Shown here: positions 8,192 to 15,723 of the stretch, in pieces
How the letters are laid out: each line of letters starts with the position of its first letter
Position numbering within the stretch: position 1 is the stretch's first letter
NCBI GenBank assembly: GCA_902806105.1
Contig: CADCVI010000150.1
Coordinates: 1 to 27,999, forward strand
Origin: an uncultured Rubrobacteraceae bacterium
GTDB taxonomy: Bacteria; Actinomycetota; Rubrobacteria; Rubrobacterales; Rubrobacteraceae
DNA: 27,999 nucleotides
Direction of reading: 5' to 3'
Program-made: the position numbers and the translations under genes
The notes under the pieces: model-generated
Told to the model about the DNA's origin: nothing
What the model saw: only the letters and a program-made list of their open reading frames with translations
Databases searched by the model: none

Positions 8192-9589
8192 ATGACACAG
8201 CACGAGACGGCGCACCGCATAGAGCGAGACTCGATGGGCGAGGTCGAGGTCCCCCGCGACGCCCTCTTCGGCGCGCAGACGAGGCGTGCCCTCGACAACT
8301 TCCCCATAAGCGACCTCCGCTTCCCCCGCCGCTTCATCGAAGCCCTCGGCGCCATCAAGCTCGAAGCCGCGAACGTCAACCACGAGCTCGGCGGCCTGGA
8401 CGAGAACGTCAGGGACGCCATCGTACAGGCGGCGGAGGAGGTCGTGGACGGGAGGCTCGACGGGCAGTTCGTCCTAGACATCTTCCAGACCGGCTCCGGC
8501 ACCTCGACGAACATGAACGCCAACGAGGTCATCTCGAACAGGGCCATCCAGATCCTCGGGGGAGAGCTCGGCTCCAAGAGCCCCGTCCACCCGAACGACC
8601 ACGTCAACCGCGGCCAGTCCTCCAACGACGTGATCCCGACCGCCATCCACCTCTCCGCCCAGCTCTCCATAGAGCGCGACCTTCTCCCCGCCCTCGAGAA
8701 GCTCCGCGCCGCCCTGGAAGAGAAGGCCCGCGAGTTCGACGGCGTCGTCAAGACCGGCAGGACGCACCTCCAGGACGCGACCCCCATCCGCCTCGGCCAG
8801 GAGTTCCACGGCTACGCCGGGCAGATAGAGCGCGGCATCGAGCGCGTCAAGAAGACCCAGGGCGACCTCGCCGAAGTGGCCCTAGGCGGCACCGCGGTGG
8901 GCACCGGCGTCAACACCCACCCGGAATTCGCCCAGAAAGTAACCGAGCGCCTGGCGGCCCGCTTCGGCGTCGAGGTTCGCGAGACGGAGAACCACTTCCA
9001 GGCCCAGAGCGCCCTTGACGGGACCGTCTTCGCCAGCGGTGCCCTCAAGACCGTCGCCGTCAGCATGCTCAAGATAGCCAACGACATCCGCTTCCTCGGC
9101 AGCGGTCCCCGCGCCGCCTACGCCGAGATAGCCCTCCCAGAGGTGCAGCCGGGGTCCTCCATCATGCCCGGCAAGGTCAACCCCGTTATCGCCGAGAGCG
9201 CCGCGATGGTCAGCGCCCAGGTTATCGGCAACGACGCGACGATCGCGCTGGCCGGACAGAGCGGCAACTTCGAGCTCAACGTCATGATGCCGGTCATCGC
9301 CCACAACCTCCTCCAGTCCATCGCGCTCCTCGCCACGACCGCCGACAACTTCACCGACCAGCTCGTGGTCGGCCTCAAGGCAACCGAGCGCGGTCCCGAG
9401 CTCGTCGAGAACGGCCTCATGCTCGCCACCGCCCTCGCCCCCGAGATCGGCTACGACAACGCCGCCAACCTCTCCAAGCAGGCCTACAAGGAAGGCAAGA
9501 CCATCCGCGAGGTCGCCCGCGAGACGACCGACCTTTCCGAGGAGGATCTCGATCGGCTCCTCGACGCGAAGCAGATGACGGGCAGGTAG
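8192..9589 (+). CDS. fumC: Fumarate hydratase, class II
   Basis: A 465-residue class II fumarase, interconverting fumarate and malate in the TCA cycle as a cytosolic homotetramer without Fe-S. The superfamily signature GSSIMPGKVNP is at residues 321-331. Also visible are TGSGTSTNMNANEV (100-113), the catalytic-histidine region GRTHLQDATP (189-198) and GGTAVGTGVNTH (232-243). Length is typical, and the signature with GRTHLQDATP separates it from aspartase well enough. The start follows GGACGCAAGAG. It is transcribed away from the DUF1802 operon and has no obvious partner downstream. Confidence 0.96.
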   Translation: MTQHETAHRIERDSMGEVEVPRDALFGAQTRRALDNFPISDLRFPRRFIEALGAIKLEAANVNHELGGLDENVRDAIVQAAEEVVDGRLDGQFVLDIFQTGSGTSTNMNANEVISNRAIQILGGELGSKSPVHPNDHVNRGQSSNDVIPTAIHLSAQLSIERDLLPALEKLRAALEEKAREFDGVVKTGRTHLQDATPIRLGQEFHGYAGQIERGIERVKKTQGDLAEVALGGTAVGTGVNTHPEFAQKVTERLAARFGVEVRETENHFQAQSALDGTVFASGALKTVAVSMLKIANDIRFLGSGPRAAYAEIALPEVQPGSSIMPGKVNPVIAESAAMVSAQVIGNDATIALAGQSGNFELNVMMPVIAHNLLQSIALLATTADNFTDQLVVGLKATERGPELVENGLMLATALAPEIGYDNAANLSKQAYKEGKTIREVARETTDLSEEDLDRLLDAKQMTGR

Positions 9590-9717
9590 TGAAGGACCGG
9601 CAACCTTATGGAGGATTGAAACTCCCGTACTCGCCGACTTGATGCTTGGTAGGGCAATACCCGTAGCGTAAGCTTGCTCTCACGAGCCCCATCCTCGATC
9701 CTAGATAGAGGAGAGCG

Positions 9718-10047
9718 ATGAGCGCGACGCTGACGGTGCGAGACGAGAGGACCTTTGCTTCCGGCGGCGACGAGCGCGAGTTCACGCTCGACTTCCCGGC
9801 CGAGAGGGTCACGGTGCGCGAGTTGATCCGTGCCCGCGTCTACGGGGAGGTGGAGGGGTACAACGCCCGCCGTCCAGGTCTCTTTCGGGGCCTCGTGCAG
9901 CCTACGGATACGGAGAGGGTGTTGAACGGCTTCAGGGTGCGCGAGGGACGGCTCATCGACCCGGAGGGGCAGTTCGAGAGGGCGGTGGAGGCGTTCGGGC
10001 ACAACGGATTCTTGCCGACGGGCAGACCAAAGACCCGACGATCCTGA
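9718..10047 (+). CDS. Conserved hypothetical protein, C-terminus apparently lost
   Basis: A 109-residue acidic/basic soluble protein preceded by a good GAGGAGAGCG site. It resembles an uncharacterised actinobacterial family I know from its core (TVRELIRARVYGEV.. YNAR, FRGLVQPTDTERVLNG, EAFGHNGFL). In that family the chain continues after NGFL with a DGRQ-like strand and a hydrophobic end. Here the frame gives PTGRPKTRRS and stops, while the frame shifted by one base at about 10026 reads ADGQTKDPTILSQ before stopping. This suggests a one-base loss and decay of the C-terminus. The family comparison is from memory; no function is assigned. Confidence 0.6.
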   Translation: MSATLTVRDERTFASGGDEREFTLDFPAERVTVRELIRARVYGEVEGYNARRPGLFRGLVQPTDTERVLNGFRVREGRLIDPEGQFERAVEAFGHNGFLPTGRPKTRRS

Positions 10048-10153
10048 GCCAGATCCGAACCGGAAGATAAGCCAGCTCTCTGTCGAGGGGCTACCCGCGC
10101 GCTGCGCCTGCGGTACGCTACCGGGACGGACCGTCGTCGAGGTTGGGGAGGGC

Positions 10154-10546
10154 GTGGGGAGGAATGGTACGGTCGTGAGCCCTTCGTTCTCCCGCACGCT
10201 GCTGGGGCTGGTCTTCGTCGGGGCCGGCGTGCTCCACTTCCTCAGTCCCGGTGCCTACGAGCGGATCATGCCGCCGTACCTCCCGCTCCAGCGCGAGCTG
10301 GTCTACCTGAGCGGCGCGGTCGAGATCCTGGGCGGGCTCGGTATGCTCTCGGAAAGGACCCGGCCCGCCGCCGGGATCGTCCTCATACTGCTGCTCCTCG
10401 CGGTCTGGCCGGCGAACCTTCAGATGCTGCTCGATGCCCGCGCAGATGGGAAACCTTCGTGGTGGATCACGCTGCTGTGGGCCCGCATGCCGCTACAACT
10501 CGTCCTGATCTGGTGGGCGTGGCGAGCCTCCCGACCTCGCGCCTGA
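10154..10546 (+). CDS. DoxX-family membrane protein
   Basis: A 130-residue protein with four hydrophobic segments (about residues 13-30, 50-66, 74-92 and 106-124). The sequence VFVGAGVLHFLSPGAYERIMPPYLP followed by LSGAVEILGGLGML is the DoxX-like pattern (small four-helix membrane proteins linked to quinone or thiol redox chemistry). GTG at 10154 is used; a GTG at 10175, 11 bases after GGAGGA, is an equal alternative and would shorten it by 7 residues. It lies upstream of msrA but is separated from it by a TATAAT promoter. Specific function is unknown. Confidence 0.75.
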   Translation: MGRNGTVVSPSFSRTLLGLVFVGAGVLHFLSPGAYERIMPPYLPLQRELVYLSGAVEILGGLGMLSERTRPAAGIVLILLLLAVWPANLQMLLDARADGKPSWWITLLWARMPLQLVLIWWAWRASRPRA

Positions 10547-10650
10547 CCTCCTACCGCCGTAAGCTGTCCGCGGATGGATCGCGAGAGGATGGCCGTGTTG
10601 GAGCTCGTTTCCGCAAGGAGGCCGCCGGGCTGTATCCGGCGACCCCGTAG

Positions 10651-10656
10651 TATAAT
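10651..10656 (+). promoter_or_regulatory. Candidate -10 box of the first msrA
   Basis: Perfect TATAAT, 32 bases before the ATG. It predicts a short leader of about 25 bases containing the AGGAGAGG ribosome-binding site. The -35 is not recognisable. Confidence 0.6.
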
Positions 10657-10688
10657 AAGCATACCGAAATTCAGATAAAAAGGAGAGG

Positions 10689-11246
10689 ATGTCGATGAGC
10701 AGCGATACTGCGCGTACCGAGGTTGCCACGCTCGGGGGCGGTTGCTTCTGGTGTGTCGAGGCGGTCTTCGAGGAGACGAAGGGCGTTCTGAAGGTCGAGT
10801 CGGGGTATTCGGGCGGTTCCGTGCCCAACCCGACGTACAGGCAGGTGTGTTCGGAGACCACGGGGCACGCGGAGGTCGTGCAGGTGACCTTCGACCCGGA
10901 GGTCCTGTCGTATCGGGACGTGTTGCGGATCTTCTTTGCCACGCACGACCCGACGACGCTGAACCGGCAGGGGGCGGACGTGGGGACGCGCTACCGTTCG
11001 TCGATCATGTATCACGACGAGGAACAGAAGAAGATCGCCGAGGAGGTCATCTCGGAGATCGAGGCCGAGGGGGTGTGGGACGACGAGATCGTGACGGAGG
11101 TCGTGCCGTTCGACGTCTTCTACGTCGCCGAGGGCTACCATCAGGGGTACTTCCGAAACAACTCGTTGCAGCCGTACTGTCAGGTCGTGATCGCCCCGAA
11201 GGTCGCGAAGTTCCGCAAGCAGCACCTCGACAAGCTGAGGGCGTAG
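10689..11246 (+). CDS. msrA: Peptide-methionine (S)-S-oxide reductase MsrA (copy 1, CFWC type)
   Basis: A 185-residue cytosolic repair enzyme reducing methionine-S-sulfoxide in proteins. The catalytic Cys is C19 in GGGCFWCVEAVF; this copy carries a second Cys at 22. The core follows: SGYSGG, TTGHAEVVQVTFDP, FFATHDPTTLNRQGADVGTRYRS and EGYHQGYF. The C-terminal QPYCQVVIAPKVAKFRK ends with another Cys that could serve in recycling. AGGAGAGG overlaps the start region; ATG 10695 is better spaced and may be the real start (183 residues). A second, shorter msrA lies at 15194. A hairpin follows the stop. Confidence 0.95.
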   Translation: MSMSSDTARTEVATLGGGCFWCVEAVFEETKGVLKVESGYSGGSVPNPTYRQVCSETTGHAEVVQVTFDPEVLSYRDVLRIFFATHDPTTLNRQGADVGTRYRSSIMYHDEEQKKIAEEVISEIEAEGVWDDEIVTEVVPFDVFYVAEGYHQGYFRNNSLQPYCQVVIAPKVAKFRKQHLDKLRA

Positions 11247-11273
11247 GGTAGCGCCGGGCGAGCGAGCCAGGAC

Positions 11274-11315
11274 GACGCCCGCGAAGGTCACGGAGTGGTG
11301 GCCGTCGCGGGCGTC
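11274..11315 (+). terminator. Hairpin after msrA copy 1, possible terminator
   Basis: GACGCCCGCGA (11274-11284) and TCGCGGGCGTC (11305-11315) are perfect 11-bp inverted repeats with a 20-base loop, 28 bases after the msrA stop. There is no T-run, so termination would be of the U-less type common in high-GC actinobacteria. Confidence 0.55.
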
Positions 11316-11662
11316 TCGCGTTCCTTCGGTACGGGGGAGGCGCTTCGTAGGTTCGGCTCTCGCTTGAGCCGGGGGGAGGTCTGCGCGGGACCCTGGCAAG
11401 GGTGGATCACCACGACCGTCGTCCCAACGCGGGGGCGGTGAGTTTCCGTTCGGCCTGATCCATTGCGGTAAAGGGAGCGTCGCTCTCGGGCAGCGGGTGA
11501 ATCTCTACCGCGAACCTGTCACATCCGGATGACCGGGGAGTTCAGTGCCGCTGATGTCTGGCTTCGATACGACGATTCCGCGGTGACCGTGCGGACGTCT
11601 TCCTCTTTCGTGTGAGTAGTGCGGGATGATGGACGTACGAAACCGGGGTGAGTGGGAGACTG

Positions 11663-11677
11663 GTGTCAGGGTGACAC
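11663..11677. promoter_or_regulatory. Dyad GTGTCA-N3-TGACAC
   Basis: A perfect 6-bp inverted repeat with a GGG centre, compact enough to be an operator for a dimeric regulator. About 230 bases upstream of the rhodopsin ATG. Regulator unknown. Confidence 0.35.
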
Positions 11678-11733
11678 GTGGATGATTCTCTGGGACGGTT
11701 TGGATGCGCCGGGGAGACCGGGCGTATCCTGCG

Positions 11734-11753
11734 CGTGCCGTTCGCGCGGCACG
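11734..11753 (+). promoter_or_regulatory. Hairpin CGTGCCG/CGGCACG followed by TTCTTGT
   Basis: A perfect 7-bp stem with a 6-base loop TTCGCG, directly followed by a T-rich stretch. If a transcript starts upstream this could act as a terminator or attenuator in the rhodopsin leader. Confidence 0.35.
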
Positions 11754-11817
11754 TTCTTGTCGATGAACATGCTTGGGCCGGAGTCGGGAGCGGGAGAGCG
11801 TCGCGGCGAGGATTGGA

Positions 11818-11833
11818 AGTAAGACATCTTACT
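11818..11833. promoter_or_regulatory. Operator-like palindrome in rhodopsin promoter region
   Basis: AGTAAG-ACAT-CTTACT is a perfect 6-bp inverted repeat in an A/T-rich island, 72 bases before the rhodopsin ATG. It overlaps TTGGAA (11814-11819) and the TAATAC stretch that follows, the likeliest promoter elements here. Binding there would control the rhodopsin-crtY unit; the regulator is not identifiable. Confidence 0.45.
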
Positions 11834-11905
11834 AATACGGACGTCGCTGGAGGAGTACAATGCTCGTCAGTCCGAACTCCAGGGAAAGGGAGGCGCAAAG
11901 AACGT

Positions 11906-12619
11906 ATGGATACCGTGTTTTTGTCGATTGGAGCTCTAGGTATGCTGATAGGCGCGGTTTCTTTCGCCTACCTCGGCACGCAAGCTCCGCAGGGGACCAG
12001 GCACTTCTACGCGATCACCTTCGTGATAGCGCTAATAGCATTCCTCTCCTACCTGGTAATGGCGACCGGCGGCGGCGTCACGCTGGTTGGGGATCGAGCC
12101 TTCTACTACGCCCGTTACGTCGACTGGATCTTCACCACCCCGCTCCTGCTGCTGGACCTCGCGCTCCTGGCGCTCGCGCGTCCCGGCAGGAACCTTGGTT
12201 TGATCGCCACCATCATCGTGCTGGACCTTTTTATGATCCTGACGGGGCTGTGGGCCGGCGGGACCGAGGGCGGCGGTCGATACGTCCTCTGGTTTATAAG
12301 CACGGCCGCGATGGTCGCCCTGCTCTACCTGGTGGTTACGCGGCTCTTTAGCGCCGCAAACACCCAGACGCCCGCGGTACAGCAGGTCTTCAGGACCCTC
12401 GCGATACTGACGGTGGTTCTGTGGTCCCTGTACCCGATCGTGTGGCTGCTCGGAACCGAGGGCTTCGGCGCCGTGGGCCTGTCGTTCGAGGTCTTCCTCT
12501 TCCTTGTCCTCGACCTCTCCGCCAAGATCGGCTTCGGTTTCCTCCTCCTGACCAACCGTCAGGCTCTGAGCGAGATCTCGAGCGGCGGCGCGAGCGCCGC
12601 TTCCTCAAGGGTGAGCTGA
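11906..12619 (+). CDS. Bacteriorhodopsin-like light-driven outward proton pump
   Basis: A 237-residue seven-helix microbial rhodopsin. The retinal Schiff-base lysine is K207 in LDLSAKIGFGF. Helix C reads ARYVDWIFTTPLLLLD, giving D73, T77 and D84, equivalent to BR D85, T89 and D96: the full proton-pump triad. Other BR equivalents are R70 (R82), D107 (D115), W173/Y176/W180 of the retinal pocket, D203 (D212), and E185 and E195 (E194 and E204, proton release). A tryptophan (W129) sits where xanthorhodopsin-type pumps have glycine, so a carotenoid antenna site is unlikely. It most resembles the haloarchaeal BR type, as does the known Rubrobacter xylanophilus rhodopsin. GGGAAAGGGAGG precedes the ATG. 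The lycopene cyclase gene follows. Confidence 0.96.
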   Translation: MDTVFLSIGALGMLIGAVSFAYLGTQAPQGTRHFYAITFVIALIAFLSYLVMATGGGVTLVGDRAFYYARYVDWIFTTPLLLLDLALLALARPGRNLGLIATIIVLDLFMILTGLWAGGTEGGGRYVLWFISTAAMVALLYLVVTRLFSAANTQTPAVQQVFRTLAILTVVLWSLYPIVWLLGTEGFGAVGLSFEVFLFLVLDLSAKIGFGFLLLTNRQALSEISSGGASAASSRVS

Positions 12620-12658
12620 GCCGGATAGCCCCGCAGCAAGAACCACGAATCGCTTCGC

Positions 12659-12694
12659 GCCGCGCCGGTGTCCTGAATGGGGCGCCGGCGCGGC
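12659..12694 (+). terminator. Strong hairpin between rhodopsin and crtY
   Basis: GCCGCGCCGG (12659-12668) and CCGGCGCGGC (12685-12694) are perfect 10-bp inverted repeats with a 16-base loop, 39 bases after the rhodopsin stop. No U-run follows. It could be a partial terminator or an RNA-stabilising hairpin that lowers crtY relative to rhodopsin. Confidence 0.5.
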
Positions 12695-12754
12695 TCGTCA
12701 TGACCACGTGAGCACCGTCCGTTCGGTCGCCGATGGTCCGGAAAGGAACAGGGC

Positions 12755-14044
12755 ATGGCGCTGAGAGCGAGAAGGGGAACAGAGGCTCCGCCGCTTCCCC
12801 CGCGCCCGATCCACCACAGAGGACGTCCCGTCGCCTTCCCCGCGACCCTCGACCGGGAGCTGCGGGACGAGTACGGCTTCGTCATCCTCGGCGCGGGGTG
12901 CTCCGGCCTGAGCCTGTGCCACTACCTGCTGGAGGAGGGGGTGGACGCGCCCATACTGATCCTCGACCGCAGGACCTCATTCGGGGACGACCGCACATGG
13001 TGCTTCTGGGACGTGGAGCCGACGCCCTTCACCCACCTCGCACACAAGGAGTGGAACTCCTGGTCGTTCTCCTCGCAGGGAGGATCTGTGGCCCAGACCA
13101 CGAGCCGCTACCCCTACAAGTGCCTCGCCGGCCGGGACTTCTACGAGCACGCCCTCGCCCGCCTCGCCGAGAGCCCCAACGTCACCGTTCGCCTCGGTGA
13201 GGAGGCGCGCGGCCTCGTCGAGGAGGGAGGGCGGGTCAGCGTCGAGACCGCGGCTGGCGAGGTCCGTGCAGGACACGTCTTCGACGGGCGCGGCCTCCCG
13301 CCCGGCTCCCCCGTCTTCGAGGAGGCGCGGCGGCGGTCGGTGTGGGTGCCGCAGGAGTTTCTGGGACGCCGCATCCGGACGGAGAGGGAAGTCTTCGACC
13401 CGGATCGCTGCACGCTGATGGACTTCTCCGTGGACCAGTCGCGGGGCCTGCGCTTCGCGTACGTGCTCCCGACGGGGGAGAGGGAGGCGCTCGTCGAGAA
13501 CGTCTACCTCTCCGAGGCGGGAGCCTCCCGCGACGAGCACCGGGAGGAGATAGGGGCGTACCTCGAAGATGCCTACGGTCTCGGTCCGGGGGAGTACGAG
13601 GTGGTGGGGGAGGAGAGGGGCTACATCCCGATGACGGACCATCCTTTCCCCCGGAGGCTCGGGGAGAGGGTCCACAGCATCGGGATGCTCGGAGGGGAGA
13701 TGCGCCCCTCGACGGGATACACGTTTCTGCGCATCCAGCGGTACTGCCGGAAGCTTGCGGCTGCCGTGGCCTCTGGCACGGAGCCGCCCGAGAAGGTGCA
13801 TCCCCGGCGCCTCGACCTGCTCGATGGCATCTTCTTGCGCTTCATGCGCTCCAGGCCGGAGGACTGCCCGGAGGTCTACCGGAAGATGTTCGCAGGCGTC
13901 CCACCCGACGCCCTCGTGCGCTTCCTGACCGAGAAGAGCACGCCGCTGGACGAGGCACGCCTCATCCGGGCGCTCCCGAAGAAGCCCTTCCTGGCGATTG
14001 TCCTGAGGTCACTCCTCGAAAGCTACGCCAGGCCAGGAGCATGA
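12755..14044 (+). CDS. crtY: Lycopene beta-cyclase, CrtY/CrtL type
   Basis: A 429-residue FAD/NAD(P)-dependent lycopene cyclase that closes beta-ionone rings to make beta-carotene, the precursor of retinal. The dinucleotide-binding motif LGAGCSGLSL lies at residues 45-54, followed by DDRTWCFWD (78-86), typical of CrtY proteins. Further family landmarks are a TLMDFSVDQ segment, VLPTGEREALVENVY, and MLGGEMRPSTGYTFLRIQRYC near 310-330. The first 38 residues are an extra basic/proline-rich stretch, but no later start is evident and GGAAAGGA lies 8 bases before the ATG. It is downstream of the rhodopsin gene, so it likely supplies chromophore precursor; the beta-carotene cleavage enzyme is not in the window. 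Confidence 0.93.
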   Translation: MALRARRGTEAPPLPPRPIHHRGRPVAFPATLDRELRDEYGFVILGAGCSGLSLCHYLLEEGVDAPILILDRRTSFGDDRTWCFWDVEPTPFTHLAHKEWNSWSFSSQGGSVAQTTSRYPYKCLAGRDFYEHALARLAESPNVTVRLGEEARGLVEEGGRVSVETAAGEVRAGHVFDGRGLPPGSPVFEEARRRSVWVPQEFLGRRIRTEREVFDPDRCTLMDFSVDQSRGLRFAYVLPTGEREALVENVYLSEAGASRDEHREEIGAYLEDAYGLGPGEYEVVGEERGYIPMTDHPFPRRLGERVHSIGMLGGEMRPSTGYTFLRIQRYCRKLAAAVASGTEPPEKVHPRRLDLLDGIFLRFMRSRPEDCPEVYRKMFAGVPPDALVRFLTEKSTPLDEARLIRALPKKPFLAIVLRSLLESYARPGA

Positions 14045-14093
14045 CGTAGCGGCTGACCTTCCCGCCGTGGGTCCGCGGGAGACTCACGATGCA

Positions 14094-14110
14094 CCACGCG
14101 TTACGCGTGG
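14094..14110 (+). terminator. Hairpin after crtY, possible terminator
   Basis: CCACGCG-TTA-CGCGTGG is a perfect 7-bp stem, 50 bases after the crtY stop, preceded by a second shorter CCCGC/GCGGG pair at about 14071-14089. No T-run. The remaining bases up to 14268 show nothing else. Confidence 0.4.
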
Positions 14111-14268
14111 ACCCTGCTGTACAGAAACTAGGGCTCAGGAAACGCGTTCCGGAGTGATCCGCCGCCGTCGGGTCAGCATGGACTGAGATACTGTGGTGCT
14201 GGCTCGCGGGGTGAGGGGGCGAGTGGATCGTGAGGTACAAAATGGAGTCGCTCTACTGGGGAGGATAG

Positions 14269-14646
14269 ATGGGGTTGTTCGATGGGTTGCTGGGCAATGC
14301 TTCCGAGATAGACGTCTCGAGGGTAGGTGACGACTTCGCGCAGGTGCTGGCTCCGGGAGAGAAGGTCGAGAAGGCTTACCAGCTTGTCCGGGACCTCTTC
14401 GTCTTCACGAACAAGCGGCTCATTCTGGTGGACAAACAGGGGCTGACCGGGAAGAAGATCGAGTACCACTCCCTCCCCTATAAGAGCATCACCCGCTTCA
14501 GCGTCGAGACCGCGGGCCACCTCGACCTCGACGCCGAGCTAAAGATCTGGGTCTCCGGCAGCCCCGCGCCGATACACAAGCAGTTCAACCGGAACCTGAA
14601 CATCTACGAGGTCCAGAGCGTCCTCGCCGGCTACGTCCTTGGTTAG
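14269..14646 (+). CDS. Bacterial PH-domain protein (bPH_1 type)
   Basis: A 125-residue soluble protein that is almost entirely one bacterial PH domain. It begins MGLFDGLLGNASEID, continues through VLAPGEKVEKAYQLVRDLFVFTNKRLILVDKQG, then KKIEYHSLPYKSITRFSVETAG and a LKIWVSG strand, ending in a helix. This is the pattern of the YvbH/DUF1696 bPH_1 family, whose biological role is unknown. GGGGAGGATAG gives a clear ribosome-binding site. Its stop overlaps the stop of the convergent membrane-protein gene by four bases. Confidence 0.88.
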   Translation: MGLFDGLLGNASEIDVSRVGDDFAQVLAPGEKVEKAYQLVRDLFVFTNKRLILVDKQGLTGKKIEYHSLPYKSITRFSVETAGHLDLDAELKIWVSGSPAPIHKQFNRNLNIYEVQSVLAGYVLG

Positions 14647-15053
14647 CCGAAGAATAGCCGGTACAGTCCGTACAGGACTGCGACAGCCAGGATCAGGGCG
14701 ACGAGCACGATCGCGGCCCGGAACACCACGGGCAGGGTCCTCCAGATGTCCCTGAGCTCGCGGCCGAGGCTCCTCAGCCTGACCTCCGCCCGGTCCAGGA
14801 AGCGGGCGATAAACAGGAACTCGCTCGCGAGCAGCGCGAGACCAATAAAGGCCGTGCCGAAGCCGAAGCCCGGGGCGGGTCCGAGGAAGAGGCTCGCGAC
14901 CAGGATCAAGAGCCCACCGACGACGTAGAGGATACTGCTCGGCGAGAGCCGGCTTCTGGTTTGTTGGTGGCGCCGCCTGTAGCGTTCGCGGAAGCGCTGC
15001 CCCGGCTCGCTCGACTCGAAAAGCTGCCAGCTGTGTCTCATCCTCGCGATCAT
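14643..15053 (-). CDS. PGPGW-type small transmembrane protein
   Basis: A 136-residue membrane protein. A basic N-terminus (RFRERYRRRHQQTRSR) is followed by two closely spaced hydrophobic segments (about 46-63 and 65-85) around GPAPGFGFGTAFIGLALLASEF, the signature of the PGPGW/TIGR02611 family. A third hydrophobic segment near the C-terminus ends in YGLYRLFFG. The ATG at 15053 follows AAGGGGG; a TTG at 15071 and an ATG at 15041 are alternatives. Function unknown. Confidence 0.78.
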   Translation of the reverse strand: MIARMRHSWQLFESSEPGQRFRERYRRRHQQTRSRLSPSSILYVVGGLLILVASLFLGPAPGFGFGTAFIGLALLASEFLFIARFLDRAEVRLRSLGRELRDIWRTLPVVFRAAIVLVALILAVAVLYGLYRLFFG

Positions 15054-15193
15054 AAGCCCCCTTATTCCCAAGTTTTCGCCGGTCTAAAGACCCGGGCGAG
15101 CGGGCGAGACCTCGTCCGTAACGCGACGCACGCGTGTCCGCCGGGGCACATGGTACGCTTTTCCTATCGATCGATGGTGGAAGGAACGGGATT

Positions 15194-15664
15194 ATGACGG
15201 AGAAGGCTACTTTTGGGGCTGGATGTTTCTGGGGCGTCGAGGCGGCCTTTCGGAAGATGAGCGGCGTTGTGGAGGCGACCTCCGGGTACTCCGGCGGGCG
15301 CGTCAAGGACCCTTCGTATGGGGACGTTTGTAGCGGCGCGACCGGCCACGCGGAGGTAGTCGAGGTCGAGTACGACCCCGAACAGGTCTCGTACGAGGAG
15401 CTTCTGGAGACCTTCTGGGACGAGCACGACCCGACGCAGGTCAACCGCCAGGGCCCGGACGTCGGGACGCAGTACCGCTCGGCGATCTTTTTTCACTCCC
15501 CGGAGCAGGAGGCCACGGCCCGCTCCTCCATGCAGAAGGCGCAGGCGCGCTACAAGAAGCCCATCGCCACCGAGATAACCCCCGTCGCCGAGTTCTACCG
15601 AGCCGAGGACTACCACCAGCGCTACTTCGAGAAGGGCCTCATCTCCCGCTTCTTCTCGTTCTAG
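15194..15664 (+). CDS. msrA: Peptide-methionine (S)-S-oxide reductase MsrA (copy 2, CFWG type)
   Basis: A 156-residue MsrA. The catalytic Cys is C11 in GAGCFWGVEAAF, the canonical GCFWG form, unlike copy 1. The core is intact: SGYSGG, GATGHAEVVEVEYDP, FWDEHDPTQVNRQGPDVGTQYRS and EDYHQRYF. It ends shortly after, without the C-terminal cysteine seen in copy 1. It therefore depends on C11 plus the single further Cys in DVCSGATGH, or on an external reductant. GGAAGGAA is about 7 bases before the ATG. Confidence 0.95.
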   Translation: MTEKATFGAGCFWGVEAAFRKMSGVVEATSGYSGGRVKDPSYGDVCSGATGHAEVVEVEYDPEQVSYEELLETFWDEHDPTQVNRQGPDVGTQYRSAIFFHSPEQEATARSSMQKAQARYKKPIATEITPVAEFYRAEDYHQRYFEKGLISRFFSF

Positions 15665-15723
15665 CGGTCCCTGATCTCAGGGGTGCAGGGTAGGGCGGGA
15701 CGGTCTGGAGGCTCGGGCTCGCG

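Larger units (their letters stand above)
11316..11905. other. Long gene-free leader upstream of rhodopsin
   Basis: About 590 bases without a credible gene on either strand. An in-frame extension of the rhodopsin frame back to 11678 exists but has no homology-like content, and the family start is at 11906. The region contains several dyads (listed separately at 11663, 11734 and 11818) and a possible structured stretch where GCGGTA (11465-11470) pairs with TACCGC (11506-11511) around an inner GAG/CTC stem. I do not recognise a known riboswitch. It probably holds the promoter and regulatory sites of the rhodopsin-crtY unit. Confidence 0.5.

Noticed and set aside
11678..11905. N-terminal extension of the rhodopsin frame by 76 codons
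   Set aside because: The composition is not protein-like, it spans the palindrome and promoter region, and BR-family proteins start at the ATG 11906 equivalent, which has a ribosome-binding site.
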